Notes: a model not told the origin generated them from the sequence alone. A stretch of DNA of 64,000 bases from Planctomycetaceae bacterium (GCA_012729315.1 JAAYDI010000128.1:1-64000); one strand, 5' to 3'. Shown: positions 1 to 9,482, numbered from the stretch's first letter. Numbers and translations are program-made.

Positions 1-940
1 CGGTGAGAGAGCCGCCTTCTTCGAAGGCTCGCGCCGTGGCGAACAGCTTCTTAGGGATGTCCATCGCCTTGATATCCACCCCGCCGCTCATCGTCCGCCC
101 GGTGTTGCCGACCCACTTGTTGAACGCGCGTGCCAGTCGCGTGATGGAGTCCAGGAGCAGGAACACGTCCTGGCCCATTTCGGCCAGTCGGCGGCAGCGT
201 TCCACGATCAGCTGGGAGAGCCGCACGTGGCTCTCGACGTCCTGATCCAGGCTGCTGGCCACCACCTCGCCGTTGACGGTGCGGCGCATGTCGGTGACTT
301 CTTCCGGGCGCTCGTCGATCAGCAGCACGATCAGCTTGATGTTGGGGTGATTGGTGGACACCCCCAGGCTGATATGCTGCAACATGATCGTCTTGCCGGT
401 GCGTGGCGGGGCCACGATCAACGCGCGCTGACCTTTGCCCAGCGGCGTGAGGAGATCCATCACGCGCGTGGTCAGTGGCTGGGGGCCGACCTCCAGCCGC
501 AGCCACTCCTCGGGATTGATCGGCGTGAGTTCGTCGAACATCTTGACGTTGACGTAATCTTCCGGCTTGATGCCGTCGACCTCGGTGATCTCGCGCAGTC
601 GCGGTCCCTGCTGTTTGCGCGCCTGCTGCACCATGCCGTGGATCATCAGGCCGGGGCGGAGCCGGTATTTCTCGATCATCGTGCCCGGGACAAAGGGGTC
701 GGTCCGCTCGCGCGAGTAGTTGTTGTCCGGGCTGCGCAGGAAGCCGTAACCGTTGGGATGCAGTTCGAGCAGGCCGAAACCGGGCTCCAACGGGGCATCC
801 GGATTCTCCGGCGGCTCGACGTCCACCGGTCGCCGGGTCGCGTCGGGGGGGCGGCGCCGTCGCCGTGGTCTGCCATTGCTGTTGGAACGCCCCGGGTTAT
901 TTCCAGGACCCGGTTTCCCGCGTTGCTTTTTTTTCCCCAT
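1..940 (-). CDS. rho: Transcription termination factor Rho, divergent paralog (3' end outside window)
   Basis: Hexameric RNA helicase/ATPase that ends transcription; only the first 313 residues lie in the window. Residues 1-45 are a basic, disordered tail. A cold-shock-like RNA-binding domain follows at about 53-120, then the RecA-like ATPase with Walker A APPRTGKT (177-184), [13 protein letters not shown] (206-218) and [14 protein letters not shown] (261-274). The helical Rho_N domain seen in the second rho gene at 40106 is absent. The Q-loop position usually SGK reads TGR here. The ATG is preceded by AGGTGGAG. This is a Rho family member with high certainty; whether it is the main Rho or a specialised paralog is open. 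Confidence 0.93.
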   Translation of the reverse strand, partial: MGKKKQRGKPGPGNNPGRSNSNGRPRRRRRPPDATRRPVDVEPPENPDAPLEPGFGLLELHPNGYGFLRSPDNNYSRERTDPFVPGTMIEKYRLRPGLMIHGMVQQARKQQGPRLREITEVDGIKPEDYVNVKMFDELTPINPEEWLRLEVGPQPLTTRVMDLLTPLGKGQRALIVAPPRTGKTIMLQHISLGVSTNHPNIKLIVLLIDERPEEVTDMRRTVNGEVVASSLDQDVESHVRLSQLIVERCRRLAEMGQDVFLLLDSITRLARAFNKWVGNTGRTMSGGVDIKAMDIPKKLFATARAFEEGGSLT

Positions 941-1086
941 GCTCCACCTAGACGGTACCTGCTCAAACCGCATTCCTCGAACGGGCCCGAGTAACTGGTA
1001 GCTCCCCAAGAACAAGAACTTCTGAATTGACGCTGGGCGCTCATGCGCCGGTGCGATTTACCTGGCCCCGAAATACTTCCCGCCCG

Positions 1087-1115
1087 CCGATAAAACTCAA
1101 CGCTGTGATTGTCAG
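1087..1115 (-). promoter_or_regulatory. Candidate sigma-70 promoter for the divergent rho gene
   Basis: On the minus strand, CTGACA (-35, 1110-1115), a 17-nt spacer and TATCGG (-10, 1087-1092). It would give a leader of roughly 140 nt before the rho ATG at 940. Match to consensus is moderate. Confidence 0.4.
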
Positions 1116-1182
1116 GACTCAGAAGGGCCCCCGCTCCCGTGCTCAGCCACGCCACGAGGGACCGACCAGAGTAAAGCTGCTA

Positions 1183-1196
1183 TCGCGATATCGCGA
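1183..1196. promoter_or_regulatory. 14-bp perfect palindrome
   Basis: TCGCGATATCGCGA reads the same on both strands. It lies in the rho upstream region, about 70 bp upstream of the candidate promoter. It could be a regulator or methylase site; no function can be assigned. Confidence 0.3.
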
Positions 1197-1768
1197 GATC
1201 ATGACTGCGCCGCTCTGTAGAGCGGCAGGACCTTCACGGTCAAGCCCGTGCCACCTTCTATGCGCTGCGGCTCGATAGCTTCTCGATTCCCTGCGGGCTG
1301 CCCAGTGGCAAGTCACCGCCCAGCGTTCGTCGAATCAGTGGACTCGCACTGCCGTCAGAGGTTCGTCGCACCCACTAACAGAGGACACTTTCGAGAAGCG
1401 CCACCCCCCTGGATAAACTTCACTTAGTCGCAGACAAAGTCGTTCAGCCAAAGGGCGCCCGTTAAACAGTGCATTGGGCGAGCAGCGCCTACAATGCATG
1501 GCAGAAGTCTGCTAACTAACGGCATCATACTCATGTCTTCGTCTGTGTCAAGCGATTGCTCAAGCGAATCACGACAAAATAGCGAGTTTTTTCGGAGTAT
1601 CGGGGCCCCTTCCGGATTCACTGCGGATGACCGCACAAGACGGAAAATCCTCCCATCCAGCATTTTTTCTGCAATCGGCATGATCTGAATACCGATAACG
1701 CTGAGTAAAGGACTGCCCGTGGTGGGTAAGCGTGCCCGTATGTGAGTGTTCAAGAGGAAGGTCGGCTC

Positions 1769-3175
1769 ATGGGTGGGGCAAGACAAACACTACTGACGGC
1801 AATCGTGCTGTTGATCGGTACCAGCAACGCGTGGTCGCAGCAGAGCATTGCCTGGGTCAACAGTTGGGCCGAAGCCCAGATGCTGGCGGAGCGCCACCAG
1901 CGCCTGGTGCTGATCCACTTCTGGAGCCCCGACTGCGCCCCCTGCCAGAAGCTCGAGCGGTCCGTTTTCAACCAACCGGAACTCATCCACGCCCTGACCA
2001 CCAATTATGTGCCCTGGAAGGTGAACGTGGCGGAGTTGCCCAAAGTGGCGCGGGATCTGCGCGTCGATCGATGGCCGACCGACGTGATCATGACGTCCGC
2101 CGGCACCGAAGTCTACCGTGGCCCGAGCCCGATCGACGCCAATCGCTATGTAGCGGTCCTGGACCAGATCGTGGCCCACGCGCGCCTGGGGTTACCGGCC
2201 GGTGTCAACACGGGTCCGGACGTCACGCTGCCGCCGGCCCAGAGCAGCCCGCAAACCGCGTCCGCCTTCCCCTGGGGACCGTCGTCGCCCGCCGCGCTGC
2301 AGACGCCGACCGAGACGCGGCAGTCAGCATCCGCATATCCGTTGCCGACAGGCAATCCACCGGCTACCACGATCTACGGTCCGCCATCGTCGAACCCAGC
2401 CGCGCCGGTCGCCGGCGCGCCGCCTGCGACGTACCAGGCGGCGATGCCGCCCGCTGCCACGCCGCCGGCTGTCCCATCGAGCGCTCAAGGCCCGTTATCG
2501 TCTTCCTATGTCACCAATCAGTGGGTCATCCCGGACACCACTGCCCGCACTGCGCCGGCCGAACAACCGGCGTCCTATGTGGCCACGACGCCTGCGGGCG
2601 GTGAGTTCCCGCTGCCGACCGCCCCGGGGCCGAATGTCCCCCCGGCGACGGCTGCGAGTCAGTTTCCGCTGCCGCCCAGCAGTCCGCCGGCCGCACCGCC
2701 CGCCGCCGCTGCGCCGCCTGCCGCGCCCGGACCGAGCGCCGCGACGCTAGGTCCGCCCGCATCCGTCGCCCAGCTTCCTGCCGCGCCGGCCAAGAGCGAA
2801 CCGGTGGTGGGACTGGATGGCTACTGCCCCGTGACGCTCGTCGAGCAGGAGAAGTGGGTCAAAGGGGACACGAAGTGGGGCGCCAATCACCGGGGCCGTT
2901 TGTACTTCTTCATCAGCCCCGAAGCGCAGCAGAGGTTCCTGGAGAACTTCGACAAATACGCACCAGCGCTCTCCGGCTACGACGCAGTCCGCTACACCGA
3001 ACACGGAACTCTCGTGGACGGCAAACGAGCTCACGGCGTGTTCTACCGAGGGCAGATTTTCCTGTTCGCCGACGAGGCTGCGCTCGAACAGTTCTGGACC
3101 GTTCCCGAACGATACGCCGCGACCGTGCGTGCGGAGCAGCACCGCAGCGCGATGCGATCGAGCATCCAGCGCTGA
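1769..3175 (+). CDS. Exported thioredoxin-fold / YHS-domain fusion protein
   Basis: Unusual two-domain protein of 468 residues. A signal-peptide-like N-terminus (1-24) is followed by a thioredoxin-like domain (about 30-135) with the redox pair in DCAPC (C56, C59). A long Pro/Ala-rich linker (about 140-340) leads to a C-terminal YHS-like domain beginning with GYCPVTL, a fold linked to metal binding. The ATG at 1769 is chosen over an upstream GTG because AGAGGAAGG sits 7 nt before it and a signal peptide follows directly. The role is inferred: periplasmic thiol-disulfide or metal-linked redox work. The YHS family is known from copper proteins; the substrate here is unknown. Confidence 0.8.
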   Translation: MGGARQTLLTAIVLLIGTSNAWSQQSIAWVNSWAEAQMLAERHQRLVLIHFWSPDCAPCQKLERSVFNQPELIHALTTNYVPWKVNVAELPKVARDLRVDRWPTDVIMTSAGTEVYRGPSPIDANRYVAVLDQIVAHARLGLPAGVNTGPDVTLPPAQSSPQTASAFPWGPSSPAALQTPTETRQSASAYPLPTGNPPATTIYGPPSSNPAAPVAGAPPATYQAAMPPAATPPAVPSSAQGPLSSSYVTNQWVIPDTTARTAPAEQPASYVATTPAGGEFPLPTAPGPNVPPATAASQFPLPPSSPPAAPPAAAAPPAAPGPSAATLGPPASVAQLPAAPAKSEPVVGLDGYCPVTLVEQEKWVKGDTKWGANHRGRLYFFISPEAQQRFLENFDKYAPALSGYDAVRYTEHGTLVDGKRAHGVFYRGQIFLFADEAALEQFWTVPERYAATVRAEQHRSAMRSSIQR

Positions 3176-3244
3176 GAATACCACCGCCCGCCGGATCGTA
3201 CCTCGTACTCGTCGCCCGCGCACGCGGAGAGAGCCGAGCTGGGG

Positions 3245-3481
3245 TCAACACCAGACCGGGCAGCGGAAGCCGGCGGCGACGGCCACGCCGAGGGCGATGA
3301 GTGCCAGGCCGATCAGGCAGTGCGCGATGCGCGCGCCGGTGCGCGAGAGCTTCGATTCGAGGAATCGCGCCGAACGCAGCGAGTAGTACCAGGGCCAGTT
3401 CGTGACGGCGGCGGTGACGAGCAGCGATCCGCACAGGATCGCCAACGTGCCGATGAACAGATCTTCATGCCCGTGGATCAT
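3245..3481 (-). CDS. Small membrane protein translationally coupled to glpK
   Basis: 78 residues with two predicted membrane helices (about 9-28 and 52-71) joined by a short basic loop. Its ATG overlaps the glpK stop codon (ATGA), so translation is probably coupled and the two genes form an operon. I do not recognise the family. Glycerol uptake proteins are much larger, so it is not GlpF. A supporting role at the membrane for glycerol use is only a guess from position. Confidence 0.65.
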   Translation of the reverse strand: MIHGHEDLFIGTLAILCGSLLVTAAVTNWPWYYSLRSARFLESKLSRTGARIAHCLIGLALIALGVAVAAGFRCPVWC

Positions 3482-4983
3482 GCCTCGCGTTCCTCCCAGT
3501 CCCGCGCACGCTGTACCGCACGCTGCCAGCGCCGCACCCGGGTCTCACGCTCCGCCGCCGGCATGCGTGGCGTGAACTCCCGGTCCAGCACCCAGTTGCG
3601 GGCGACGTCGGCGGTGCTGTCCCAGTAGCCCACGGCCAGGCCGGCCAGGTACGCGGCGCCCAAGGCGGTTGTCTCGGCCACCACCGGGCGCCGGACCGAG
3701 GCCTGCAGGATGTCGGCCTGGAACTGCATCAGTTCCGAATTGACCGACGCGCCGCCGTCGACATTCAGCACCGTCAGGGGTACGTGGGCATCCTGACGCA
3801 TCGCGTCGAGCAGGTCGCTGGTCTGCATCGCCATGGATTCGATCGCCGCTCGGGCCAGGTGCCCGGCCGTCGTGCCCCGCGTCAGGCCGAACACGGCGCC
3901 GCGGGCATAGGGATCCCAATGCGGCGCGCCTAACCCGACGAACGCCGGCACGAACACCACACCGCCGCTGTCGGGTACCGTCGCGCACAACGCTTCAACC
4001 GCCTGAGAGTTCGGGATCAGCCCCAAGCCGTCGCGCAGCCATTGGACCACAGCGCCGCCGATGAAGATCGAGCCTTCCAGGCAGTAGGTGACCTGCCCGT
4101 CGATCTGCCAGCCGACAGTAGTCAGCAGGTTGTGCTGCGAAGGCACCGGTTGCGAGCCGGTATTGAGCAGCAGGAAGCAGCCGGTGCCGTAGGTGTTCTT
4201 GGCCATGCCCGGCTCGAAGCACGCCTGTCCGAACGTCGCGGCCTGCTGGTCGCCCGCCACGCCGGCGATCGGAATCTCGCGGCCGAAGAACTCCGCGTCA
4301 CAACTGGCAAACAGGTGGCTCGAGGGACGCACGGCCGGCAGCATCGCGCGCGGCACACCGAAAATCTTCAGCAACTCGTCATCCCAATCCAGCGTCGCCA
4401 GGTTGAACAGCAGCGTGCGGCTGGCGTTGCTCACGTCGGTCACGTGGCAGCGCCCGCCGGTCAGGCGCCAGACCAGGAACGAGTCGACCGTGCCGAACAG
4501 AATCTCACCGCGCTCCGCGCGCTGCTGCAGCGCGGGGTACAGGTCGAGCAGATGGCGGATCTTGGTCGCAGAGAAGTACGGATCCAGCACCAGACCGGTC
4601 TTCTGGCGGATCAGCGGCTCGCAGCCGCTGGCCCGCACCCGCTCACAGATCCCCGCACTCACGCGACTCTGCCACACAATCGCGTGGTGGATCGGCCGAC
4701 CTGAATCGCGCTCCCACAGGATCACTGTCTCGCGCTGGTTCGTCACCCCCACCGCCGCGATCTGGGCCGCATTGAGATGTGCCTGCTCCAGCGCCTGCCG
4801 GGCGACGGCCAGTTGCGACTCCCAGATTGCCTCGGGATCGTGTTCCACTTCGCCGGGACGCGGCAGCAGCTGAGGGAACTCCTGTTGCGCCGCTGCCACC
4901 GCTCGCCCGCCATGGTCGAACACGATGGCCCGGCTGGATGTGGTACCCTGATCCAACGCCAGAATGTACTTGTGCTGGTTCAT
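3478..4983 (-). CDS. glpK: Glycerol kinase
   Basis: Phosphorylates glycerol to sn-glycerol 3-phosphate with ATP (FGGY sugar kinase family). The 501-residue length is normal. The N-terminal phosphate-binding motif [15 protein letters not shown], the mid-protein [13 protein letters not shown] and the C-terminal [18 protein letters not shown] are all typical. A small membrane protein gene overlaps its 3' end. Neither glpF nor glpD is adjacent. The product could feed glycerolipid synthesis as well as catabolism. Confidence 0.97.
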   Translation of the reverse strand: MNQHKYILALDQGTTSSRAIVFDHGGRAVAAAQQEFPQLLPRPGEVEHDPEAIWESQLAVARQALEQAHLNAAQIAAVGVTNQRETVILWERDSGRPIHHAIVWQSRVSAGICERVRASGCEPLIRQKTGLVLDPYFSATKIRHLLDLYPALQQRAERGEILFGTVDSFLVWRLTGGRCHVTDVSNASRTLLFNLATLDWDDELLKIFGVPRAMLPAVRPSSHLFASCDAEFFGREIPIAGVAGDQQAATFGQACFEPGMAKNTYGTGCFLLLNTGSQPVPSQHNLLTTVGWQIDGQVTYCLEGSIFIGGAVVQWLRDGLGLIPNSQAVEALCATVPDSGGVVFVPAFVGLGAPHWDPYARGAVFGLTRGTTAGHLARAAIESMAMQTSDLLDAMRQDAHVPLTVLNVDGGASVNSELMQFQADILQASVRRPVVAETTALGAAYLAGLAVGYWDSTADVARNWVLDREFTPRMPAAERETRVRRWQRAVQRARDWEEREA

Positions 4984-5228
4984 TCGTCAGCTCCTCCGCG
5001 ACCCTTCACCGCGCGCGGCGCCGGGTCGCGATCCGGGGTGTCACGCGGCAGCGAACGCGGCGCGGAACATCGCGAGACTCTCGGGGATCGCCGTACAAAT
5101 GGTCCTCCTGCCCCGCGTCTGGATGTTTCGCAGGAGCGCTGCCGCCGTGCGACTCAAACCTCAGTGCTTTCCCAGCGCCAGCAGCACATCGCGTTTTTCG
5201 GCCGTCGGCAGACTGCGCTCGCCCCTAC

Positions 5229-6161
5229 TCAGTGCATTTCCACTTCGCACGTGCCCAGGCCGGGCCGGAAGAAGTTGAACTGCACGTTGGGGTGATCAGC
5301 CAGCAGGCTCATCGGCACTGCGGAGTCCGGCAGGCGTTTGGAGATCATGAGGGTCGTCAAACGCATGCCGAACGGGTTGTCATGGCAGCCGGCCTGCCAG
5401 ATGGAGACTTTCTCGGACTTCCAGGTCTCGACCGGTCCGACCGTGGTAGCCTGGGTCGGTACCAGCGAGATATTGCCGCCGCCTGACGTGCGGGCGTTCT
5501 GCATCACGGTCATGGGATGCAGGTCGACGACGCGCGTGCCGAGCTGGCGGTACTGTTCCGGAGAGGGCGGTGCATCCTGATAGGGCCCTGTGCGGCGCAC
5601 TGGATCATTGAAGGCCCAGTGTTTCACATCTCCCTGCCCACCCTGCATCACGACACACCGTATCTTGTCGTAGAGCGCGCTGTGCTCCGCGAGGTCGCCG
5701 CTCGGGTAGTGCATATTCGCCTCCGGCAACTTCAATTCGTCGCGGATCCGGTCGAAACACAGTTCGTTGTTGGTCTTGGCGAAGGACAGCGGATGGTCCA
5801 TCCCCACGGCCTGGCCATCGAGTACCCACTCGTCCATGCCCCAGAAGTGCGCACCGAGCCGGCCCAGATTCAGGTCCATGGCATTGACCAGCTGCGCCAC
5901 CAGCGGCAGTTGCTCGGTCGGGCCAATCGGGCCACAGATGCCGGCCGGATTGTCGGGCGTCGACTGTTTCCACGCCTCGATGTACTCCAGCGCCTCGGCC
6001 AGGTAGAACTCTTCGATCGTGTCGTACATGACCACGCGGAACCCTGGTCGACTCAACTGCTGCAAATCTTGCGGGGTGAGTCGGGCCGCATCGTTGACAA
6101 TGTCCATGTCCAACGTCGTGTAATCCCACCACTCCGGGGCCACACAGCTAAGTTTTCTCAT
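5229..6161 (-). CDS. NagB-family sugar-phosphate isomerase/deaminase-like protein
   Basis: 310 residues with the NagB/6-phosphogluconolactonase fold. The FWGMDEWV block (D110) matches the MDEY motif of glucosamine-6-phosphate deaminase. [13 protein letters not shown] (D178, H181, D186) matches its catalytic loop, but the Glu of the NEP motif is Asp here. The N-terminal 45 residues are extra relative to NagB. The ATG follows AAAGGAGC. Likely substrate is a phosphorylated (amino)sugar; the exact reaction cannot be fixed. It lies upstream of glpK on the same strand with a 245-bp gap that holds no gene. Confidence 0.75.
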   Translation of the reverse strand: MRKLSCVAPEWWDYTTLDMDIVNDAARLTPQDLQQLSRPGFRVVMYDTIEEFYLAEALEYIEAWKQSTPDNPAGICGPIGPTEQLPLVAQLVNAMDLNLGRLGAHFWGMDEWVLDGQAVGMDHPLSFAKTNNELCFDRIRDELKLPEANMHYPSGDLAEHSALYDKIRCVVMQGGQGDVKHWAFNDPVRRTGPYQDAPPSPEQYRQLGTRVVDLHPMTVMQNARTSGGGNISLVPTQATTVGPVETWKSEKVSIWQAGCHDNPFGMRLTTLMISKRLPDSAVPMSLLADHPNVQFNFFRPGLGTCEVEMH

Positions 6162-6480
6162 GATCGGCTCCTTTCTGTGAAGATGTATCAGCGTGAGTCA
6201 TGGTAGCAGAATATGTGGCGGGGATGAATCAGGTACCCGTGGGGCGGTGTGGCGGCGGGGGGGACATGGGGAGGTGAAAGAGCCAGTGAGATTGCCGTTC
6301 TCACAGTTGCGAGATCTGTTTCGCAGGTGCACTGTTTCTGCTGACAGCAGGTAGCGCGTCCCACGACGACCGTGGTACGCCAAGGCCTGGAGGTCTCCGT
6401 CTGGCGCCGCGTGGCGTGGCTTACCCCGGGGCTGTGTCAGGATCGCCGCGTTGCAGTTCAAGGCAACAGTTCGCGCGGCG
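6162..6480. other. Intergenic region with no gene seen
   Basis: About 320 bases upstream of the NagB-like gene and downstream of the TPR gene. I see no coding signal or tRNA. A short perfect dyad, CTGCTGACAGCAG, lies at 6338-6350. The left part carries the ribosome binding site and presumably the promoter of the NagB-like gene. Confidence 0.4.
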
Positions 6481-7143
6481 TTAGCGTCCTTCGAGTGTCC
6501 GCTGCAGGTAGCCCACTTGGGCCCGGACGTTCTCCATGTCCGGGTTGAGTGTCAGCGCCAGGCGGAAGCAGTCGAGGGCAGCGACCGCGTCATACAGCTC
6601 GAGGTAACAGTGTCCCATGCCGACCACCGCCGGGAAGTGATGCGGGTTGCGTTCGACCGCTTCCCGGCAGTCGTTCAGCGATTCGCTGTACCGTTCCATC
6701 TGATACAAAGCGATGGCGCGTTGGTTCCAGGCTTCCGCGAAGCCATCCACTTCCTGGATCAACCGCGTTGCCTCGCGCGCCGCCTGATCGTACCGGAACG
6801 AATTGTTAAAGCGGATGATGGACTGCAGCTGGTGCTGCTGCTGTTCCGAGCCGTCGCGATACCAGAGTTCTCGAATGCCGTTCTCGGCCAGCAGACGCAC
6901 GACGCGATCGTGGTCGTGCAGCGCGCGCCCCAGCAGTTCGTTGCAGCGGAAGTCGCCCAGGAACCCGATCGACAACACGGCGGCGCGGCGCGTGATGCGG
7001 GAGCCACCGGCGGCCAGTCGCGCCAGGGTTCCCAAGGTATAATGGCGTGAAACCTCGGCCACGAACCGCGCCGAAGTCTCGTCGGTCAGGTATCGTTGAT
7101 AGAAGGCATCAAGCAGCGGGGCCTTCGCTGGTGCAGCGGACAC
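6481..7143 (-). CDS. HEAT/TPR-repeat protein
   Basis: 220 residues. The N-terminal half has HEAT-like helices (ITRRAAVLSIGFLGD, then a RALHDHDRVVRLLAENGI repeat). The C-terminal half has tetratricopeptide repeats (AWNQRAIALYQMERYSESLNDC, with NPHHFPAVVGMGHCYLEL following). The GTG at 7143 is favoured because GGGAGGC sits 7 nt upstream; an open frame extends further upstream but without repeat character. It has no signal peptide or membrane segment, so it is probably a cytoplasmic protein-interaction scaffold. Partner unknown. Confidence 0.75.
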   Translation of the reverse strand: MSAAPAKAPLLDAFYQRYLTDETSARFVAEVSRHYTLGTLARLAAGGSRITRRAAVLSIGFLGDFRCNELLGRALHDHDRVVRLLAENGIRELWYRDGSEQQQHQLQSIIRFNNSFRYDQAAREATRLIQEVDGFAEAWNQRAIALYQMERYSESLNDCREAVERNPHHFPAVVGMGHCYLELYDAVAALDCFRLALTLNPDMENVRAQVGYLQRTLEGR

Positions 7144-7342
7144 GCAACACGCCTCCCGTTTCGTCCCTTGCCAGTGACCGATCGTGATGGATCGCGGACA
7201 GAGCGTGAGTCGCGCCGGCCGACACACACGCCACGAATTCGAGTGTAATTGGCGACCGCGCGATGCACAACAGCAGCACTTGGATGATCGGGACTTTCCG
7301 CGTGTGGCCTGTCGGCCGCCGGTGTCAAGATAGAGGGACAAG

Positions 7343-8539
7343 ATGAGATTGGAGGCCCGCGGGGGCCGTGTTATGAGCAGGTTGGGTAAACCCTTACGTT
7401 GGCGCGGGGTGGCGATGGCCGCCTGGTACGGCTGCATTTTCTGTCTGTCTGTGTCGGCCGCGTCTGTGACAGGTGGGGGCGAAGGGCAGGGGGCGCCGCC
7501 CCGCTGGAAGACCGGCGCGGCCTTCCAGCAGGTGCTCAACGCCCGCGTCCGCGACGCGTTCTGGTCGGCCGGCACGCCGCTCCGCCATGCGCTGTCGTCC
7601 CTGGCCCGCGCCCAGCAGATCGCCATCATGCTCGATCGGCGCATCGATCCAGGCTGTGGCATTGAGTTGTCAGTGCATGACGTGGCTGTGCGGGACGTGT
7701 TGGAGCAGCTCGTGGCGCAGTGTGATGCCGCACCGGCCTATCTGGACGGTGTGGTCTATGTCGGGCCGCGGCTGGAAACCTCGCACCTGGCTGAAGTGGC
7801 CAGTGCGCGGCGCGCGGAGGTTCAGCAGTTACCGCGTCCCGTGGCACAGCGACTGGGCGCCGTGCGTGCCTGGCGATGGGATGACCTGGCAGAACCGCGC
7901 GCGCTGCTGGACGAGCTGGCGCGGGAGGCCGGCATCACGTTCGAGGGGAGCGAACGTATACCGCACGACCTGTGGCCCGCGCTCGACCTCCCGGCACTGC
8001 CGTGGACCGATCGCGCGACCCTGGTCCTGGCCGGCTTTGGTCTGACGTTCGCCTGTGCGGACGATGGTCACACAGTGCAGCTGGTACCGCTGCCCGAACA
8101 GACGCTGATCGCCCGCGACTATCCGGCCACCCTGTCGTCATCACAGGTCGCGGCCGTGCAGTCGCAGTTCCCGCAGGCGACGATCGACGCCCGGGGCCAG
8201 CGCGTCGTGCTGGAGGGGACCCGGGAGGAGCACGAGCGGTTCGAGCGTTTGCTGCAGTCGCGCGCCGCGCGCCGGCCGCCGTCGCCGCGCTCGGCGGGCA
8301 AGACCGTCTTCACGCTCAAGGTCACGGGTCAGCCGGTGGAAGCGGTTCTGGAAACACTCGCCAGACAACTGGGCATCACCTTCGCCTACGACGCGGGGGT
8401 GGAGGAGCGGCTTGGCACGCGCGTCTCTTTTGACGTGCACGAAGTCCCGCTGCCGGCACTGCTCGATGCGACCCTGGCGCCGGCCGGCCTGGCGCATCGG
8501 CGACAGGGGGAGGTGATTGTGGTGTCGATCCAGCCGTAA
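7343..8539 (+). CDS. Exported protein with repeated STN (secretin/TonB short N-terminal) domains
   Basis: 398 residues. An N-terminal membrane or signal segment (about 24-40) is followed by three STN-like modules: about 62-130 (ALSSLARAQQIAIMLDRRI), about 190-250 (LLDELAREAGITF) and 325-398 (VLETLARQLGITFAYDAGV). STN domains normally form the periplasmic gate of secretins and TonB receptors, but no secretin or receptor barrel follows here. GAGGG precedes the ATG; another ATG lies at 7373. It is probably periplasmic and envelope-linked. A terminator-like hairpin follows. Confidence 0.75.
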   Translation: MRLEARGGRVMSRLGKPLRWRGVAMAAWYGCIFCLSVSAASVTGGGEGQGAPPRWKTGAAFQQVLNARVRDAFWSAGTPLRHALSSLARAQQIAIMLDRRIDPGCGIELSVHDVAVRDVLEQLVAQCDAAPAYLDGVVYVGPRLETSHLAEVASARRAEVQQLPRPVAQRLGAVRAWRWDDLAEPRALLDELAREAGITFEGSERIPHDLWPALDLPALPWTDRATLVLAGFGLTFACADDGHTVQLVPLPEQTLIARDYPATLSSSQVAAVQSQFPQATIDARGQRVVLEGTREEHERFERLLQSRAARRPPSPRSAGKTVFTLKVTGQPVEAVLETLARQLGITFAYDAGVEERLGTRVSFDVHEVPLPALLDATLAPAGLAHRRQGEVIVVSIQP

Positions 8540-8603
8540 GACTGTGCGGCGCCCCTACAATCCGTGCGATGCGAGAAACCTGGCGCGCGTCGCGGACGCG
8601 TTG

Positions 8604-8636
8604 CCGGGGCACCCTCACAACCCGTCCCCGGTTTTT
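8604..8636 (+). terminator. Candidate intrinsic terminator after the STN gene
   Basis: CCGGGG (8604-8609) pairs with CCCCGG (8626-8631) across a 16-nt loop and is followed at once by five T residues. It lies 65 bp downstream of the stop of the STN-domain gene. Confidence 0.5.
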
Positions 8637-8798
8637 GACTGACGGCTCGCGAGAAGCTAGATATCTACGAAGGGTCTGTCCGGCCATAGCGCGTCCGGTC
8701 CAACATGGCAGAGCGGCAGCACGATGGCGCCGCAGGCCGTTACGGGGCGCGCCAACGGCTGTGCTGCCTGCCGCCGTATCAGCAGAAGGGGGTTCAAC

Positions 8799-9482
8799 AT
8801 GGTTCAGACGCCGTCCGATATGGGCTCGGATGCCGGAATCGCATCGGGCTCAGGACGCTGTGCGGACGCTACCATCGTCGCGGATCCGCCGCTGTGCAAG
8901 TGCCAGTCTGCCGACGCCGTGCCGCCGAGCGAGCTCTGCGAAATAACTGCTGTGCCCCATCCGGACGCGGAAAGGGAGCGGGAAGAGCCATCGATCGAAG
9001 AGTATATGGCGGCGCTGCTGCAGCGGACGCGGCAGTTCTCTACGAGTCCCCGGGGGGAAACGCCGGCCGCCGCGCGACCGGCGGTGAAGTGCGCGAGCCG
9101 GACCGTGACGCCTGCTTCAGCGTCTCCCGCGTCTCCGCCTTCCGCCGTGACTGGCGCCGCCGCGCCCAGCGTGCCCGAGTGCCGCGACGCGTTCTCTGAA
9201 TTGCGGGAGCTGGCCAACATCAGCACGCGATCGTCGTTCAACGCCCATCGCGTGCAGGTTCTCGTGCGGGAGATGCGGGGTACACGAACAGTGACATGCG
9301 TGGCCATGGTCGTCTCCCTCACGCTGCTCAGCCTGTCGTCGTCAGTCGCATCGTCCACGTACATCACGGCGGTGGCCGCAGTGATCACCGCCTGCGCCTA
9401 CGGCATGAAATACCTGAAGCTCGGCCGGGAACTCGCCTGGCTGTATGCCGAGTCCGGGCGGTACATGTGCAGTGACGGGTAG
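8799..9482 (+). CDS. Hypothetical membrane protein with C-terminal hairpin of two helices
   Basis: 227 residues. A Pro/Ala/Ser-rich, probably disordered first half (to about 125) is followed by an amphipathic helix region (FSELRELANISTRSSFNAHR). Two adjacent hydrophobic segments come next (about 168-190 and 193-206), then a charged tail ending GRYMCSDG. The ATG at 8799 follows AGAAGGGGG; an upstream in-frame ATG lacks such a site. I do not recognise a domain. It opens a run of poorly known envelope genes. Confidence 0.6.
   Translation: MVQTPSDMGSDAGIASGSGRCADATIVADPPLCKCQSADAVPPSELCEITAVPHPDAEREREEPSIEEYMAALLQRTRQFSTSPRGETPAAARPAVKCASRTVTPASASPASPPSAVTGAAAPSVPECRDAFSELRELANISTRSSFNAHRVQVLVREMRGTRTVTCVAMVVSLTLLSLSSSVASSTYITAVAAVITACAYGMKYLKLGRELAWLYAESGRYMCSDG

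Larger units (their letters stand above)
941..1768. other. Long intergenic region between divergent rho and the thioredoxin-YHS gene
   Basis: About 830 bases with no convincing gene. The short open frames here have atypical, low-complexity translations and no good ribosome binding site. I saw no tRNA signature (no T-arm consensus). It contains a candidate rho promoter at 1087-1115 and a 14-bp perfect palindrome at 1183-1196. The right part (1490-1700) is more AT-rich than the surroundings and may hold the upstream promoter of the next gene. Confidence 0.5.

Noticed and set aside
1424-1786. Possible 120-residue minus-strand gene between rho and the thioredoxin gene
   Set aside because: No ribosome binding site, no domain, and it would overlap the start of the well-supported thioredoxin-YHS gene.
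3129-3434. Additional small genes around 3.1-3.4 kb on either strand
   Set aside because: They are frames overlapping the thioredoxin-YHS stop and the small membrane protein. Only the membrane protein has coupling to glpK and membrane helices to support it.
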